This document shows, one piece after another, positions 44,293-55,269 of a stretch of DNA of 64,000 nucleotides (positions are counted from its first letter, which is position 1; every line of letters starts with the position of its first letter). The position numbers and the translations under genes are program-made. Origin of the DNA: Symsagittifera roscoffensis (taxonomy: Eukaryota > Xenacoelomorpha > Acoela > Convolutidae); the NCBI RefSeq assembly GCF_963678635.1, contig NC_087063.1:15999006-16063005 (forward strand). The letters run 5' to 3'. The notes beneath the pieces are model-generated. The model made no database searches, was not told the DNA's origin, and saw only the letters and a program-made list of their open reading frames with translations.

Positions 44293-44556
44293 CTTCTCAA
44301 GTGAGTGTGTATTTGCCTAATACACTCACCGAGTTCATCTTTTAAGTGTCATGCGATTGCCCGAGCTGTCCTAATAAGTAGCTCAAGGCAACCTTTGATC
44401 GAAAATTTCTAAAGTCTATGAAAAAGCTCTCCTACACCCGGGACGCTCCAAGTGCACGAGAGCAGGGAACAACTTTTCTTCTCAGGTGAGTGTGTATTTG
44501 CCTAATACACTCACCGAGGTCTTCTTTTATGTGTTTCCGGATTGCCCGAGCTTTCC
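44293..44556. repeat. Pair of hairpin repeats in the leader
   Basis: Two direct copies (about 44293-44371 and 44478-44556) each carry GTGAGTGTGTATT, a 3-base loop GCC-type centre, and AATACACTCAC, then GATTGCCCGAGCT. Each can fold to a stem of about 11-13 bp. They could be regulatory RNA structures of the leader. Confidence 0.75.
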
Positions 44557-44779
44557 TATTATAACAATACGACCAAAATAACAATTAAAAAAATTTGGTT
44601 CGGGTACCTCTGATAAACCCGATCTAGAGTCCAAAGTTGATCACGAATTTCCGGGTCAAATAGGCTCCTATAATCCTAATATGCACGCCCGTTGGTAGTT
44701 GACCCTTTTTTCCGACTCTAAATGGATATTTTAGTTGCTCAAATTGCCCCTGAAGGTATCCCTAAGTTTTACATAAGGA

Positions 44780-45150
44780 TGGTTGTTAAGGGGCTTAAGT
44801 CACTCCGGAGGGTTACTTCGGAGGGTTGTTAAGACACTTAGCTTACTCCGGAGGGTTACGTTGGATGGTACCTTAGTCACCCAAGTGACTTCGGAGGGTC
44901 CCCTTAATTTCGCTAAGGAGATTCAATAAGAGATTTAATACGCTATGGAGGGTTACTTCGGAGGGTTTCTTCAAAACTCCAAATTTTCAAATCTCTCTCA
45001 CGAGGGTCTCCAACTAGTCTCAGAAACTGTCAAAACAAGCAAAATTCTCTGTGGGGGGTTGTTTTAACTTCTTCGGAGGGTTTCGTGGAAAACTTCTATT
45101 AAGGAGGGTTGCTAACGGGCGTAGCTGACTCCGGAGGGTTGCTTCGTATG
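44780..45150 (+). repeat. CGGAGGGTT-rich tandem/dispersed repeat
   Basis: ACTCCGGAGGGTT and CTTCGGAGGGTT recur about ten times at irregular spacing (roughly 18-40 bp). A related CGGAGGGGT motif fills 47545-49155 on the same strand. Confidence 0.8.
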
Positions 45151-45970
45151 GTTCCCAAAAAATCATGAAAACGGATTATTCTACCGCTGTAAAGCCTCGG
45201 AAAGCAGTTTAACTGACTTAAAACTAGGTTGGCTGACTCAGTCAACCTTCCCAGTAGAATAAAAAGGTGATCTTATAAAATTTTCTGCCGCTTGGAAGGT
45301 TCCATAAAATTTGGACCCTCCGAACCAACAAACTCTAAAAAAAAATTTTTTCCTGAGATTATCAACCCAAAAACGGTTGCGGTCCAAAAAAGTGGTCAAA
45401 AACGTCGACTTATGCTACCAAAATTATTCCAATAAATTGGCTAGTCTTTGAGAAATCTCCAAAAACGCGTTCGTCAAATTGGCCTTTTTTCACCACCTAT
45501 ATAGTTTCTGAAAAACTTTTTCCGCAATTCGTTGTGAAAGTGCCTAAAAATAATTGAAACGAGCGTTAAATTAAGTTAAAAAGCTAAACAGTAATAGGCG
45601 GAGGGTCCGGACCTTCCCCATACTACAACAAAGGTCATTATGGCCTCTAACTTGGGCATACGCCCGGAGCGGAGGGTTCGTCGCTGAAACTTTTGCTGAT
45701 CATGATGGTCTTATGACTTTAACAGGCCCACCCAGGAGCGCCATAAAAAGTTCTAAGTAACATTGGCCCAAAAACTACACAGTGACGGAGCGTAGAAAAG
45801 GTACCTATTAACGACTGGCCGGCGTCAGTTAACTAAATTCTATTCGTTTTTCGCCGTCTCGACCTAGCCAGTTGATTTTCTGGTCTGTCTAGGGCTAAGT
45901 AAAAATTTACTATTTTCAGGCCATCAGTCAAACTACTTTTAATCAGCTTTTGTCTACATGCAAACACAAC

Positions 45971-46759
45971 CACATAGCTGGGTGATTGCTATTAAAAACA
46001 CGGCTCGAATATCCTATTTTACTATGTTTTTGGTGACAGTTCTATATTTGTGACTTTCGACCAGAATGGACAAAACTGCAGATTGGATGGATGCAAAATT
46101 TTGGCAGTTAACCTTCCGAATTGACGGTTTTAAGAGATTAACAACGTTATTGGGACCATTAGTCAAACGGTGAAGGTTAAGATATTCTGGTATTTTGAAA
46201 TTTTAAAAATTCGAAGTGATGACGTAATAATTCTGAGCAGCGTCAAAAACGGCCATTTTGGAAGAAAACCAGAATAAAATCAGAACAACAATAGTTGCGA
46301 TAGCGATAACTACGAAAATTGTGATTGAAAAACAACAACGAATTGCAGAGACCGCTCCGAGTTGCAACTATTGTGTCGCTACAATAGTTGCAAGGCCGTT
46401 CACAACAACGGTGAAGGGTAGAAGACAACCTTCCGGAAGGAAGATAAGGACGTTATTTCCCTGGATTCAGGAATCCGGAGGGGTCTCGGGAGTTGAACTG
46501 AAACTCTTTTAGCTTCCCGGTTATTATAAGTTTTAGCTTCCCGGTTATGTCTTGACTTGAATTTAATTAACATTTGAGTTCATTTTGCAAGGATGAGAAG
46601 CTAGGAGTTGGGGGAAAGGGTTGATCCATCTTCGATGGAGATGATGATTTTTATCTACTGAACAAAAACAATAATAATTCAATATTAGTAGTAGCCCTGA
46701 TTTTAGGAGTGACCTCGTGGTCTGGGGATACTGAGAACGAGCCATGAGCTCACTATTTC
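45971..46759. other. Spacer between divergent retroelements
   Basis: Apart from the inverted repeat, no gene or RNA is recognised. Open frames at 46258-46512 (plus) and 46428-46243 (minus) overlap on opposite strands and have no motif. Confidence 0.5.
46362..46393. repeat. 13-bp perfect inverted repeat between the two elements
   Basis: TTGCAACTATTGT, six-base loop, ACAATAGTTGCAA. It lies close to the symmetry centre of the two divergent elements, in the spacer of about 0.8 kb. Confidence 0.85.
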
Positions 46760-49700
46760 TGCATGTAATTAAGTTAATCTGAGTGTTTTGACCGAAGCCG
46801 AAAGCAGTAACGTTTTTGTCGACCCGATGTTAGAAAGACCACCAAAAGAACTGGCTTTGGTAGATACGGTGAAAAGCATGTAGAGCTCTGTTTAGAGGTT
46901 GGCCAGTCGTCTTAGAACCTAGCTTTATTTTCCGTCGATATGTGCTTCCTGGCGAATGTTACATAGATGTTTTTATGGCGCTCCTGGGTGTTATTATTTT
47001 TTAACATCATGACCGGCAGAACCGTTAACGAGCACTCCGCGCCGAGCGGATGCCGACATTAACGCCCTTAGTAGGCCAAAACCGCCGGGGCAGAAGGGTA
47101 GTTCGGAACGGGGAAGCCTTCCGGATTACCGTGAATAGCTTTTTAACCTAGTTGAGACCGAAAATTCACGAGCCAGGAAGGGTGGGGGGATCGGCCATCC
47201 CCTTGTTCCCTGAGAGGTCTGTGACCACAAACACTTAAAGAAATATAAAAAACCAAACAAAAAGTAGTATATTACCCAAGAAAAAGAAAAAACATAAAAA
47301 ATAACTGAAAAAAAAACCAAAAACAGTAAAAAAAAAAGTAAAAAATCAGTAGAAATCATCCCCCCAGACAAGATGTGATCTGACCCTCCCGTTTTTTGTT
47401 GATAGATATATTGTTGTTACAGGCATTTATATCAATTAGGATTGTTACGATTATTTTTGTAGCCAGTTTGTGAGGCTTGTACTCTTGTACAGAAGGGTTG
47501 CTTGAGTATTTAAGCACGTTAATGCTAATTTGCGCTCAATCCGGAAGGGTCTGCTGATTTGCGGTCAATCCGGAGGGGTCTTGGGAGAAGACTGATCCGG
47601 CAAGCAGTACAAGGAGCAACAAGAAGGGGCTCAAGGAGAATAACAATCGACTGTTGGGTATCGTTAACAAGTTTTGTATCCCTTTTGGTACAAAAAGTAA
47701 GATAGTAATCTGTGGGGGGCTCGACAGTGCTGCACTGTAGTGACCCTTCACCGAACTGCGAATATCCGAGTTAAGCACCTTAATTCGGATATTGAACAAA
47801 CCCGGAGGGGTATAGTATTACTAATATTATTACTTATATAGCCTATATTAATACTCCTATATCGTTTTTCAATGAAAAACACAGTAAGCGAACCGGTTTT
47901 TAGGGTCAAAATAGCGATTTTTTGATCCCCCCACAAATCGCGAACTTTGAAATATCGATATTTTTTGAAACGGAGAAAAGCGCTAAATTAGTGAGTTACA
48001 TCGTAAATGTGCAAGTATAATAGGTAGAACCGGTTGAGTTTAGTTCGGAAGTGGTTGGAACTATTTTGGTACCAACAACCGAATTTTCGCGATTTTTGAG
48101 AAAACGGAACACTATAAAATCAGAAAACTTTTTGAAATTTTTGAGTTAGGACAGTAAAAATAGTTGTTCGGACAACGTTCACTAGTGAATGTACAGGTTC
48201 TAAAACCCGCTTCCGAAAGCATTCCGGGTAACAGAGAAATCGAACTTAACGTGTTTGATTCAGTGGATTCATCAATTCTGAGGGGTCCAAATAGCATAGT
48301 TTTTCGTAAATTTTTTCAACTTTAGCGTTTTAGATTGGGTTTTTTGCATTCAACCAGAAGAATATAGGCCTTCTGAGCTCGGATCAGTTAATTTTAGGTC
48401 GAAAAGAACAGAATTGTGGAAACAGTTAGGCGGAACCTATAAGAGAGAAATTTCTTGACTTTAGAAAAAAGACGTTTTAGTTGATAACTTTGAAACTACT
48501 GGGCAGATCCAGTTTATCTTGGTACCATTAGATCAGAAATTAGCTGAGCTTACTAATGGGAACAAAAGTTATTCGAAAAAATAAGCGTGAAAATTTTCTG
48601 AGATTGTTTTTAACAAATTCACCAACTCAGGAGGGTGCCCCTCGCGTTTTATAAAAAAAAATTTTGGGAAGCTCTTACACCCCTACCAAAGGGTAGAAAC
48701 GGTTGGATAAGGCAATTTTACTTGTTCTAGAAGAATAGGGAAGGCTAAAGGCACCAGAAAACCTTGATAGAGCCGAAATTAGGCTAGCGATAAGACCCTT
48801 CACTGTTAGCGTGAATTGTCAAATAAGAGGCTTAATTTCAATCCGGAAGGGTCTAGGGAAGGTCCACATAACCTTCCTAGTTGATACAAACAGCATAATA
48901 GCATCGGAGAACGTATCCGGAGGGGTATAGGTTGAAAATCAAGGAAGTCACAGAAAAGCTAATTTTACAAAACCGGAGGGGTCTCAATCAGGAGGGGTCC
49001 AAATTTTTCCTGATTCGGAGGGGTCCCAATCCGAAGAGGTCTTGTTTTCACAAAAACGGAGGGGTCCCAATCCGGAGGGGTCTCAATTTTGCCGATCCGG
49101 ATGGGTCTTATTTTTGCCAATCCGGTGGGGTACTGTTTTTTGTCAACCCGGAGGGGTATTATTTTATCAAAGGACTTAGGCAAATAGAAGAAAAGATAAT
49201 AGTGAGAGGTATTAGGTTATTAAGAGACAGGCTAGGAACCAGTGACTGCACTGGTAATTTGCTTTTTTTTTAAAATAAAGACCAGACCAAAACAAAACAG
49301 GTCCAAACTCGGATATTTGCGACACTAAGTCTAAATTAAAAAAGAGTGTGTAACTCATTGGTGTGGATTGAAATCCAAAAGGTTTTTGAAAAAAGTGACT
49401 GCCCTGAGGATTTTAGTAGATCTAGCTCGGCAGTCCGAAGGCAGATATGTAACACAGGACTCGTTGAGTGCAATAGACGCCCACTTGAGAAAATTACTGC
49501 CTTCAAGTTTTGTCTGTTTGGTGCAGCACCAAGCAGGGAAAGCTCTTTCTTTATAAAAACAAGTTCGACTATTGTACTACGACCGACTAAAAGTACAATA
49601 CACATACATTTTTCATAGAAATATTCTTATTGTGTTATATCTGGTTTTGAATCAACAGTTTCTGCTTGATTGGGTAGTGAATACACTTAGGGTTAAATTG

Positions 49701-49921
49701 ACTGATATCATCATACTGTGCTAGTTCTCAAATCTTACGACTAATAATCAATTACTGTGAATAAGTTGTAAATACACTGTGCCGTAATAAAATACAAGGA
49801 TTCGTGGTCACTATTTGATAGAAACTTTTGGAATTTGTTGTGTTGTGTTATTATTATCAGTAATCAGATCAAAAGGACACTAACAATCGAACTGAGTGTA
49901 TAGATAGTAAGAAGTGATAAA
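46760..49921 (+). mobile_element. Leader/LTR-like arm of the plus-strand retroelement
   Basis: About 3.1 kb of non-coding sequence before the first ORF at 49928. Its left part (46760-47050) is the diverged inverted counterpart of 45700-45970. From 47540 to 49160 it is studded with CGGAGGGG motifs. No primer binding site or LTR boundary could be assigned, because the 3' end of the element lies beyond 64000. Confidence 0.6.
48960..49160 (+). repeat. Minisatellite, CCGGAGGGGTC(TC)AATTTT units
   Basis: About eight units of 18-33 bp containing C(G)GGAGGGGTCCCAAT or close variants run head to tail. Solitary units occur at 47545, 47570, 47800, 48840 and 48910. An apparent 113-codon frame through it (48932-49273) follows from the periodicity. 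Confidence 0.8.
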
Positions 49922-49927
49922 GTGAAA

Positions 49928-50368
49928 ATGAGTCTAGACAAGTCAAGAATACCTAAACGAGGTAATAGCTCTAGGAAATTCATACCTGAAAAGCAAAGAA
50001 AAGCAATGACCGACCCTTTTGTGGAACGGATCACGCGAACCCGGACCGACAAAGGGGAGACGGTTTCAGGCAGAATGGTTGAAACCAGGAGTCTGAAGTC
50101 CTCAGAAGAGCGAAAAGCTATGCTAGAAGTGGAGGTCCATCCGGACCAGGCCATGAATGAATACCAGGAGATACATGGACCGGAGGGGAGAGACAGAAGG
50201 ATGGCGAGTGATTCTACTCCAGTAGAACAAGGCCAAGAATTTGCCACTTCCACCGGGACACTGGACCGAGAGGAGATGTCGGAACTGTCCGAAATCTCTA
50301 CTGAAATTGTGGCAACTAGAAGATCTCCCACAGACAACACCATGATGGAAAGCGTGACGGAGAATTAG
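49928..50368 (+). CDS. Plus-strand retroelement, first ORF (unknown)
   Basis: ATG at 49928 begins MSLDKSRIPKRGNSSRKFIP. The first part is basic; the rest is acidic and Thr/Ser-rich with no recognised domain, probably disordered. It precedes the coiled-coil gag ORF by 26 bases, in another frame. A decayed or frameshifted gag N-terminus is likely; a separate small protein is possible. Position and a shared TDPF motif link it to 43541-43861 of the minus-strand element. Confidence 0.5.
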   Translation: MSLDKSRIPKRGNSSRKFIPEKQRKAMTDPFVERITRTRTDKGETVSGRMVETRSLKSSEERKAMLEVEVHPDQAMNEYQEIHGPEGRDRRMASDSTPVEQGQEFATSTGTLDREEMSELSEISTEIVATRRSPTDNTMMESVTEN

Positions 50369-50394
50369 ACAACGTCTCTTCGTTCTCAGAAAGA

Positions 50395-51318
50395 ATGAAG
50401 AACACTTTCGGAAACATCTTTCCATTCACCATGGGAGTGCGTACAGGAAATGAAGGTGAATCCCAGGAGGAAGAAGAGGACAATGAGGAGCAAGTGGACT
50501 TTGGATCTCAAGTCAGCCTCAATAGTTCGACCCAGGAGAATGAAGCATACACCGACAGAGAGACTGGAACCAGGGACAAATTTGGTGTGGTGAGAACGAT
50601 AAGCAAAGACGCAAACACATCAGGCCAGTCAAGAGATTTTGCGAGTATGACAAATTCAGAGACGCGAACTGGAGAGAATAGAAACATAGGGCTAGGCAAC
50701 GCCTCGGCGGATCCTGAGGTGGATAATGAAAAGACGTCGAGGCAGAGAATCAAAGCCCGAATCTCGACCAGCACGAAGCTACCTGGGATCGACAGGGTGA
50801 CACCGCCACTAGTGACGCCACTAGTAGAAAACGGGGCATCATTAGAAGAAGCCTTGAACAAGATAGTGGGTAGTATAGGAGAACAAAATGAACAGATGTC
50901 CATAAGAATGAGTGAACTAGAAAGAGCAGTCCACGTTGAGAGAGAAAGTCTTCGGGAAGAAATAAACCGCAATAGACAAGAAGTTGGTAGGAGCGAGAAA
51001 CGCTTGAAGGAAAGAACGGACGAGCACATAGCGAAGAAATTGTCGCGAATGACAAAAGAAGCGGAACAGAGAGAGTTACGCTTAAGAGACGACATGGAGA
51101 AGTTAAGAACTCAGCAAGAGCAGTCTCTTGGGACTCTTGACACAAAGATAGATGCGATGATGGAGAGGCGAACTCAGGCTATCATGGATAGGTTGGACGG
51201 GCTACTAGGCAGCAAGAGTGGACCAAAAGAAGGGGAACCGAACTCGGGAGGTCCCAGCAGGGAGCCGAAGGTGAACCTCAATGACCATCATAGGAGGAGG
51301 ACATATGGATCCACTTAA
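50395..51318 (+). CDS. gag: Plus-strand retroelement gag N-terminus, coiled coil
   Basis: 307 codons. Residues 1-160 are acidic and disordered-looking (SQEEEEDNEEQVDFGSQVSL). Residues about 165-275 form a long charged coiled coil (NEQMSIRMSELERAVHVERE to LDTKIDAMMERRTQAIMDRL). It is homologous to 42475-42945 in the minus-strand element. Coiled-coil N-termini commonly serve gag multimerisation. A frame break separates it from the capsid-like part. Confidence 0.65.
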   Translation: MKNTFGNIFPFTMGVRTGNEGESQEEEEDNEEQVDFGSQVSLNSSTQENEAYTDRETGTRDKFGVVRTISKDANTSGQSRDFASMTNSETRTGENRNIGLGNASADPEVDNEKTSRQRIKARISTSTKLPGIDRVTPPLVTPLVENGASLEEALNKIVGSIGEQNEQMSIRMSELERAVHVERESLREEINRNRQEVGRSEKRLKERTDEHIAKKLSRMTKEAEQRELRLRDDMEKLRTQQEQSLGTLDTKIDAMMERRTQAIMDRLDGLLGSKSGPKEGEPNSGGPSREPKVNLNDHHRRRTYGST

Positions 51319-51609
51319 GGTAGGGGCTGTTCATCAGGCTATGCCACAAGGGATAATAGAACATGGGGCCCAAACAGTAAAGCAAGTTCAACTGGGAACA
51401 GACAGACCTCAAACGATCGACCGACGCAAGGCACAGATGCGACTGGGAGAGGTGATTCCAGCAACAGGAGACATGCCAGCCCAGGGAGGAGTCATGTGGG
51501 CCAAAGAGGGAACAGTCACGGCGATTAGGATTGTAGGGATGCACCAAATACAGAACACTTAACAGGGGACGACGATACTGAGGCAGGGCACTCAAGAGAT
51601 GCTACGGCA

Positions 51610-52988
51610 ATGACCACAGCCTTTGAACCCCGAAACAGGTCTTTGGAGACATTCCTGACGAGTTTATCCAGAACTAATGAACGCAGTGAAAAGTCTAGAG
51701 GAGTCTTTAAGAAACCAAGATGCTATAAAGATGAATCTGACGGCTGCATTGACACCTGGATAGAGGTGATGAAACTGCATTTTGAGGAAGAAGACCTGTC
51801 AGAAAGGCAAGAGTGCCGTGCGCTCACCAGTAACTTGGAAGGGACATCCCTAAACTGTGCGATGGCCAAAAAGCAATATCAGCGGGATACTGCTGAGAAA
51901 ATCTTCGAAATCTTGTTGAATCGTTTTGGCTCAGGGGTGCAGGGACACCAAGTAATGGTGCGCTTCGAGAAAAGGAGGCAACGAGAAGATGAGACGATAG
52001 ACAAGTTTCTAGACGATTTGGAGATGCTTAGAAGGCGTAGCCAACCGGATGAGTCGAACAGGAGAATGAACTTGGCTGTAGCCTCAAAATTCATCGATGG
52101 TGTGAAGAATGATGAACTTCGAACAAGGCTAGCAACGCATTACACACCACTATCAGCCAATGCGCCAACACCAGAGGAGTTGAGGCTCAAGTCAAAAGAG
52201 TATCTTTTGTTGAAACCTCCTTCGAGATCTGGATATTATAAGAACAATTATGGCAATTTTAACAACGGACCAGCAAACCAAGGGAACAACTGGTACAAAC
52301 CGAGGGATGATATAGACAAGAGACGCTCTTGTGCCATTTGCAGTCAACGGACCATCATGTGTCAGCATGTTCAACTTATAAACAGGGCATGAAAGCAATA
52401 GGCTTTAGCCTCGAGGACGAAGATGCGTCAGAATTCGATCATGAAGTTTTCATGAGAGGAGTAATTGCAAAATTCGGCCCGAGGTGTTTCTTTTGCAACT
52501 TGGAAGGTCATTTTAAATCGGATTGTCCGCAATTCTGGGATGCTGTAGCAGACATCAAGCATCCAAGGCATGATGAAGCTTTATCAGGAGTGAAAGCCAT
52601 AAAGGCTCGCCTATTGAGTGAAGCGGAGGCGCGCAGAAAAGACAAACCGCAAGAGCTGGCGACGAAGAAAATGCAAGCGGTAACTGAAGAGACATGCGAA
52701 CCGGAACCAGTGACTGCGGCCGATGACTTCAAGATTGATAATAGGGCAGCCGCGAGGGATGCTTTAAATAGAGTGCAGCAGGAACTGGTGACAAAAGAGA
52801 TCGAACAAAAAGTGAAACTCGAACTGGAAAATGAGAAACTACAGGAGAAACTGAATACCTTCGAGGCAACAGAAGTCGAAGAGACAAAGGCACCAAGTAG
52901 TTTGAGCATGAAACTTAGTGCCGCAAGGAAGCAAAATACAGTCGATAATCTTGGTGGCAGGACACCAGGTAATCAGGAATCTGAGTGA
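51610..52988 (+). pseudogene. gag: Plus-strand retroelement gag: capsid-like and two CCHC knuckles (frameshift)
   Basis: Frame 51610-52392 holds the capsid-like helical region (DGCIDTWIEVMKLHFEEEDL, LLNRFGSGVQGHQVMVRFEK, KFIDGVKNDELRTRLATHYT), a Gly/Asn-rich linker and the start of knuckle 1 (CAIC). A one-base loss near 52345 shifts to frame 52329-52988, which continues STDHHVSAC to complete knuckle 1. It then gives knuckle 2, CFFCNLEGHFKSDC, both in C-x2-C-x4-H-x4-C spacing. The C-terminal part is Glu/Lys-rich. Gag packages element RNA. This copy retains the region lost in the minus-strand element. Confidence 0.85.
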
Positions 52989-53784
52989 ACCATCAGAGTT
53001 CACTTTGATGCATTTGGACACATATGCAGGTTATCTGAGGCAGGTGGAGCCACGCACTGAGTCGCGGGCTGTGCGAGCACTACTAACAACGGGTGGCCCT
53101 CGAATAAAGAAGCTTCATGGACGCTACATGGAGGTCTATGGGCCGTATCAAGTGATGCTGAACGTAGATGGAATCAGTAACTACACTAGGACTTATGTGA
53201 CAACAGATCTAGGGCAGATCTATTTGGGTGAGGAGGAACTCAAAGACCGCAGGATAGGCCATGACGCCATGATGGAACAAGACGCAGTACACCTTGGGTA
53301 CGAAGCAGATGTGACTGCACATCTGCTCGACACCAATGGCAAAAAAATCGGAGTCACAGGGCTTCTGGACACAGGAGCCGTAGTGAGTGTGATGCCGATA
53401 AAAACTTGAGAAAAAATGGGCTTCACGAGGGAAGATCTAATTCCAACGAATCTCCGACTGGCCGCCGCCAATCGAGGAGCGATTTACGTAGCCGGAAGAA
53501 CACCAATAACGGTTCTCCACATGGGAGAATGGGATCTTTGGATGAGCTTCCTGGTGGTAGAGAATTTGGACGACGCCGACCAATTCATCTTGGGCAGAGA
53601 TTTCGTCAGGAATTTCGACGTGATGATCGACTTGAACAACGGTCTAATAAGGATTAGGAACCCGAATCGGAAGTATGTTAAGAAACCAATTAATAGGATA
53701 ATAACAGACGAAAACAAGGTAACAATTTTTTTTAGACAAAAAATTAAAACTACAGCCGGGACAAGCAATAGTAGCAATTTTTAG
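52918..53784 (+). pseudogene. pol: Plus-strand retroelement aspartic protease
   Basis: Frames 52918-53409 and 53416-53784 are one protein interrupted by TGA at 53407 (Trp codon in the family consensus). IGVTGLLDTGAVVSVMPIKT contains the catalytic Asp-Thr-Gly-Ala (residues 151-154 of the first frame), and FILGRDFVRNFDVMIDL closes the retropepsin-like fold. The protease would cleave the gag-pol polyprotein. The N-terminal 140 residues are conserved with the minus-strand element but unassigned. Gag and protease overlap in different frames (52918-52988), which could reflect programmed frameshifting or decay. Confidence 0.85.
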
Positions 53785-53785
53785 A

Positions 53786-54067
53786 ATGAGAAATTTAAAT
53801 TCGTTAAGTGATAGTAAACAGGTTTGTTTGGTACCGAATCCAAATAGTCGAAGCTCAGTGATTTTAGGCCGGAGCTTCTCGGTAACGCGAAACGGACTCT
53901 GTGTCAGTGTGTTATTGAACACACTGGACACCACGGTTTCAATCCAGCGTGGAAAGAAGCTTGGTCACGCTTTGCCGATGAGGACCGACTATGAAGAGAC
54001 ACAAAACTCGAAGAAATATAGTGTGAAAGACTGTCCTTATCATGCCAATAAAGATAAAATTTTTTAA
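53786..54067 (+). pseudogene. pol: Retroelement protease-RT linker
   Basis: 93 codons continuing the pol frame: MRNLNSLSDSKQVCLVPNPN, then VLLNTLDTTVSIQRGKKLGH. It matches minus-strand 35260-35580. No enzymatic domain. It stops 31 bases before the RT frame. Confidence 0.7.
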
Positions 54068-54097
54068 GAAATTAATGAATTAAAATCTTTTCATAAA

Positions 54098-55269
54098 TTG
54101 TTTTCAATGAAGTCCGACACGGACGACGGCTTATCGAGCTGCTCGAACTTTCCGGAATGCCCCTCGTCATATGAACTAGAGTCTGACAAACCGGTTTTGC
54201 CAGAGATAGAACACTTAAAAGGGAAAATAGGCGAGGGAGATTTCGAGCTACTACGGGAGGTTTTAAATCGGAACGCGGATGTATTCTCAAGACATAAGGC
54301 GGACATCGGTTGCTGTAATTTCATCGAACACGAAATCGAACTTGAGGAAGGCGCCGTTCCCCATAGGGAAGGCGCAAGACGAATGACCCCACATAAATCG
54401 GAAGCGTGCCGGGAGGAAATAGAAATGTTGCTCGAATACGACATGATAGAACCCTCAAAATTGCCATGGGCTTGCGGGGTAGTAATGGCGAAAAAAAAGG
54501 TGGGCAGCTTAGGTTTTGTTACTACTTTCGCTACTTGAACGCGGTAACGATAAAAGATGCGTACCCGATACCGCGAATAGACGAGAGCCTCTCTAAACTT
54601 GGCGATGCCAAGTTCTTCACCACATTGGACTTGGGTTCTGCCTTCTGGCAGGTCCCTCTGCGGAAGAACGATAGAGAGAAGACCGGATTCGCGTGTGAGT
54701 TGGGGTTGTACCAGTGGAAGAGGATGCCCTTCGGCTCGTGCAACGCAACGGCCACCTTTCAAAGACTGATGGCTAAGGCTTTGACCGGAGTGACAAAGAA
54801 GTACGGGAATCTTGTGATGTGTTACGTGGATGATGTAGTCATAGCAACACCGGCCCTGGAAGACCACATTGATCAGCTCAATGAGTTCTTTGGATGCATG
54901 AAAAGAGCAGGCTTGAAGTGCAAACCATCGAAATGTGAAATCCTTAGGGATTCAATCAAGTACCTGGGAAGAATGGTGGACAGGCATGGTGTGAGGCCGG
55001 ACCCGGAAGCGGTAGAAGCTGTGTTGACATGGAAGGCTCCCAGAACGGACACACAGCTCATGAGCTTCCTAGGGTTTGCCAACTACAGCCGTGAGTTCAT
55101 AAAAGGATATGCAGACAAGGTGTATCCGATGCAGAAGCTGATCCGCAACAAAGGGAAAAAGTTCGAATGGAGCGATGAAGCTCAAACGGCTTTTATGAAC
55201 ATAAAGCGAGAACAGTGCGAAGCGCCAGTGCTAGGCATGCCTACTGAAAAGGGGCATGTATGTTCTTGA
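54098..55269 (+). pseudogene. pol: Plus-strand retroelement reverse transcriptase
   Basis: Frames 54098-54538 and 54406-55269, joined by a frameshift near 54500, give a Ty3/Gypsy RT. Landmarks are YDMIEPSKLPWACGVVMAKK, YLNAVTIKDAYPIPRIDESL, LDLGSAFWQVPLRKNDREKT, WKRMPFGSCNATATFQRLM, the catalytic YVDD (54823-54834), DRHGVRPDPEAVEAVLTWK and FLGFANYSREFIKGYADKVY. RT copies element RNA into DNA. The frame breaks at GMPTEKG just before the RNase H DTDAS motif. Confidence 0.9.

Larger units (their letters stand above)
43870..45970 (-). mobile_element. Leader/LTR-like arm of the minus-strand retroelement
   Basis: Non-coding sequence upstream of the minus-strand gag. Its reverse complement is homologous to part of the plus-strand element's leader: GTTACTTAGAACTTTTTATG then GCGCTCCTGGGTG here, against GTTACATAGATGTTTTTATG then GCGCTCCTGGGTG at about 46957. 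Order is conserved over at least 46760-47050. I could not place TG…CA ends, a primer binding site or a polypurine tract, and the 3' LTR is not in the window. Confidence 0.6.

Noticed and set aside
46258-46512. 84-codon frame between the retroelements
   Set aside because: Low-complexity ACAA/ATAG-rich sequence overlapping an equally long frame on the other strand; no motif.
48932-49273. 113-codon frame in the plus-strand leader
   Set aside because: Produced by the CGGAGGGGTC minisatellite, which is open on both strands.
50508-51095. 195-codon minus-strand frame, Ser-rich and hydrophobic
   Set aside because: Antisense of the gag coiled coil; the apparent hydrophobicity comes from reading Glu/Lys codons backwards.
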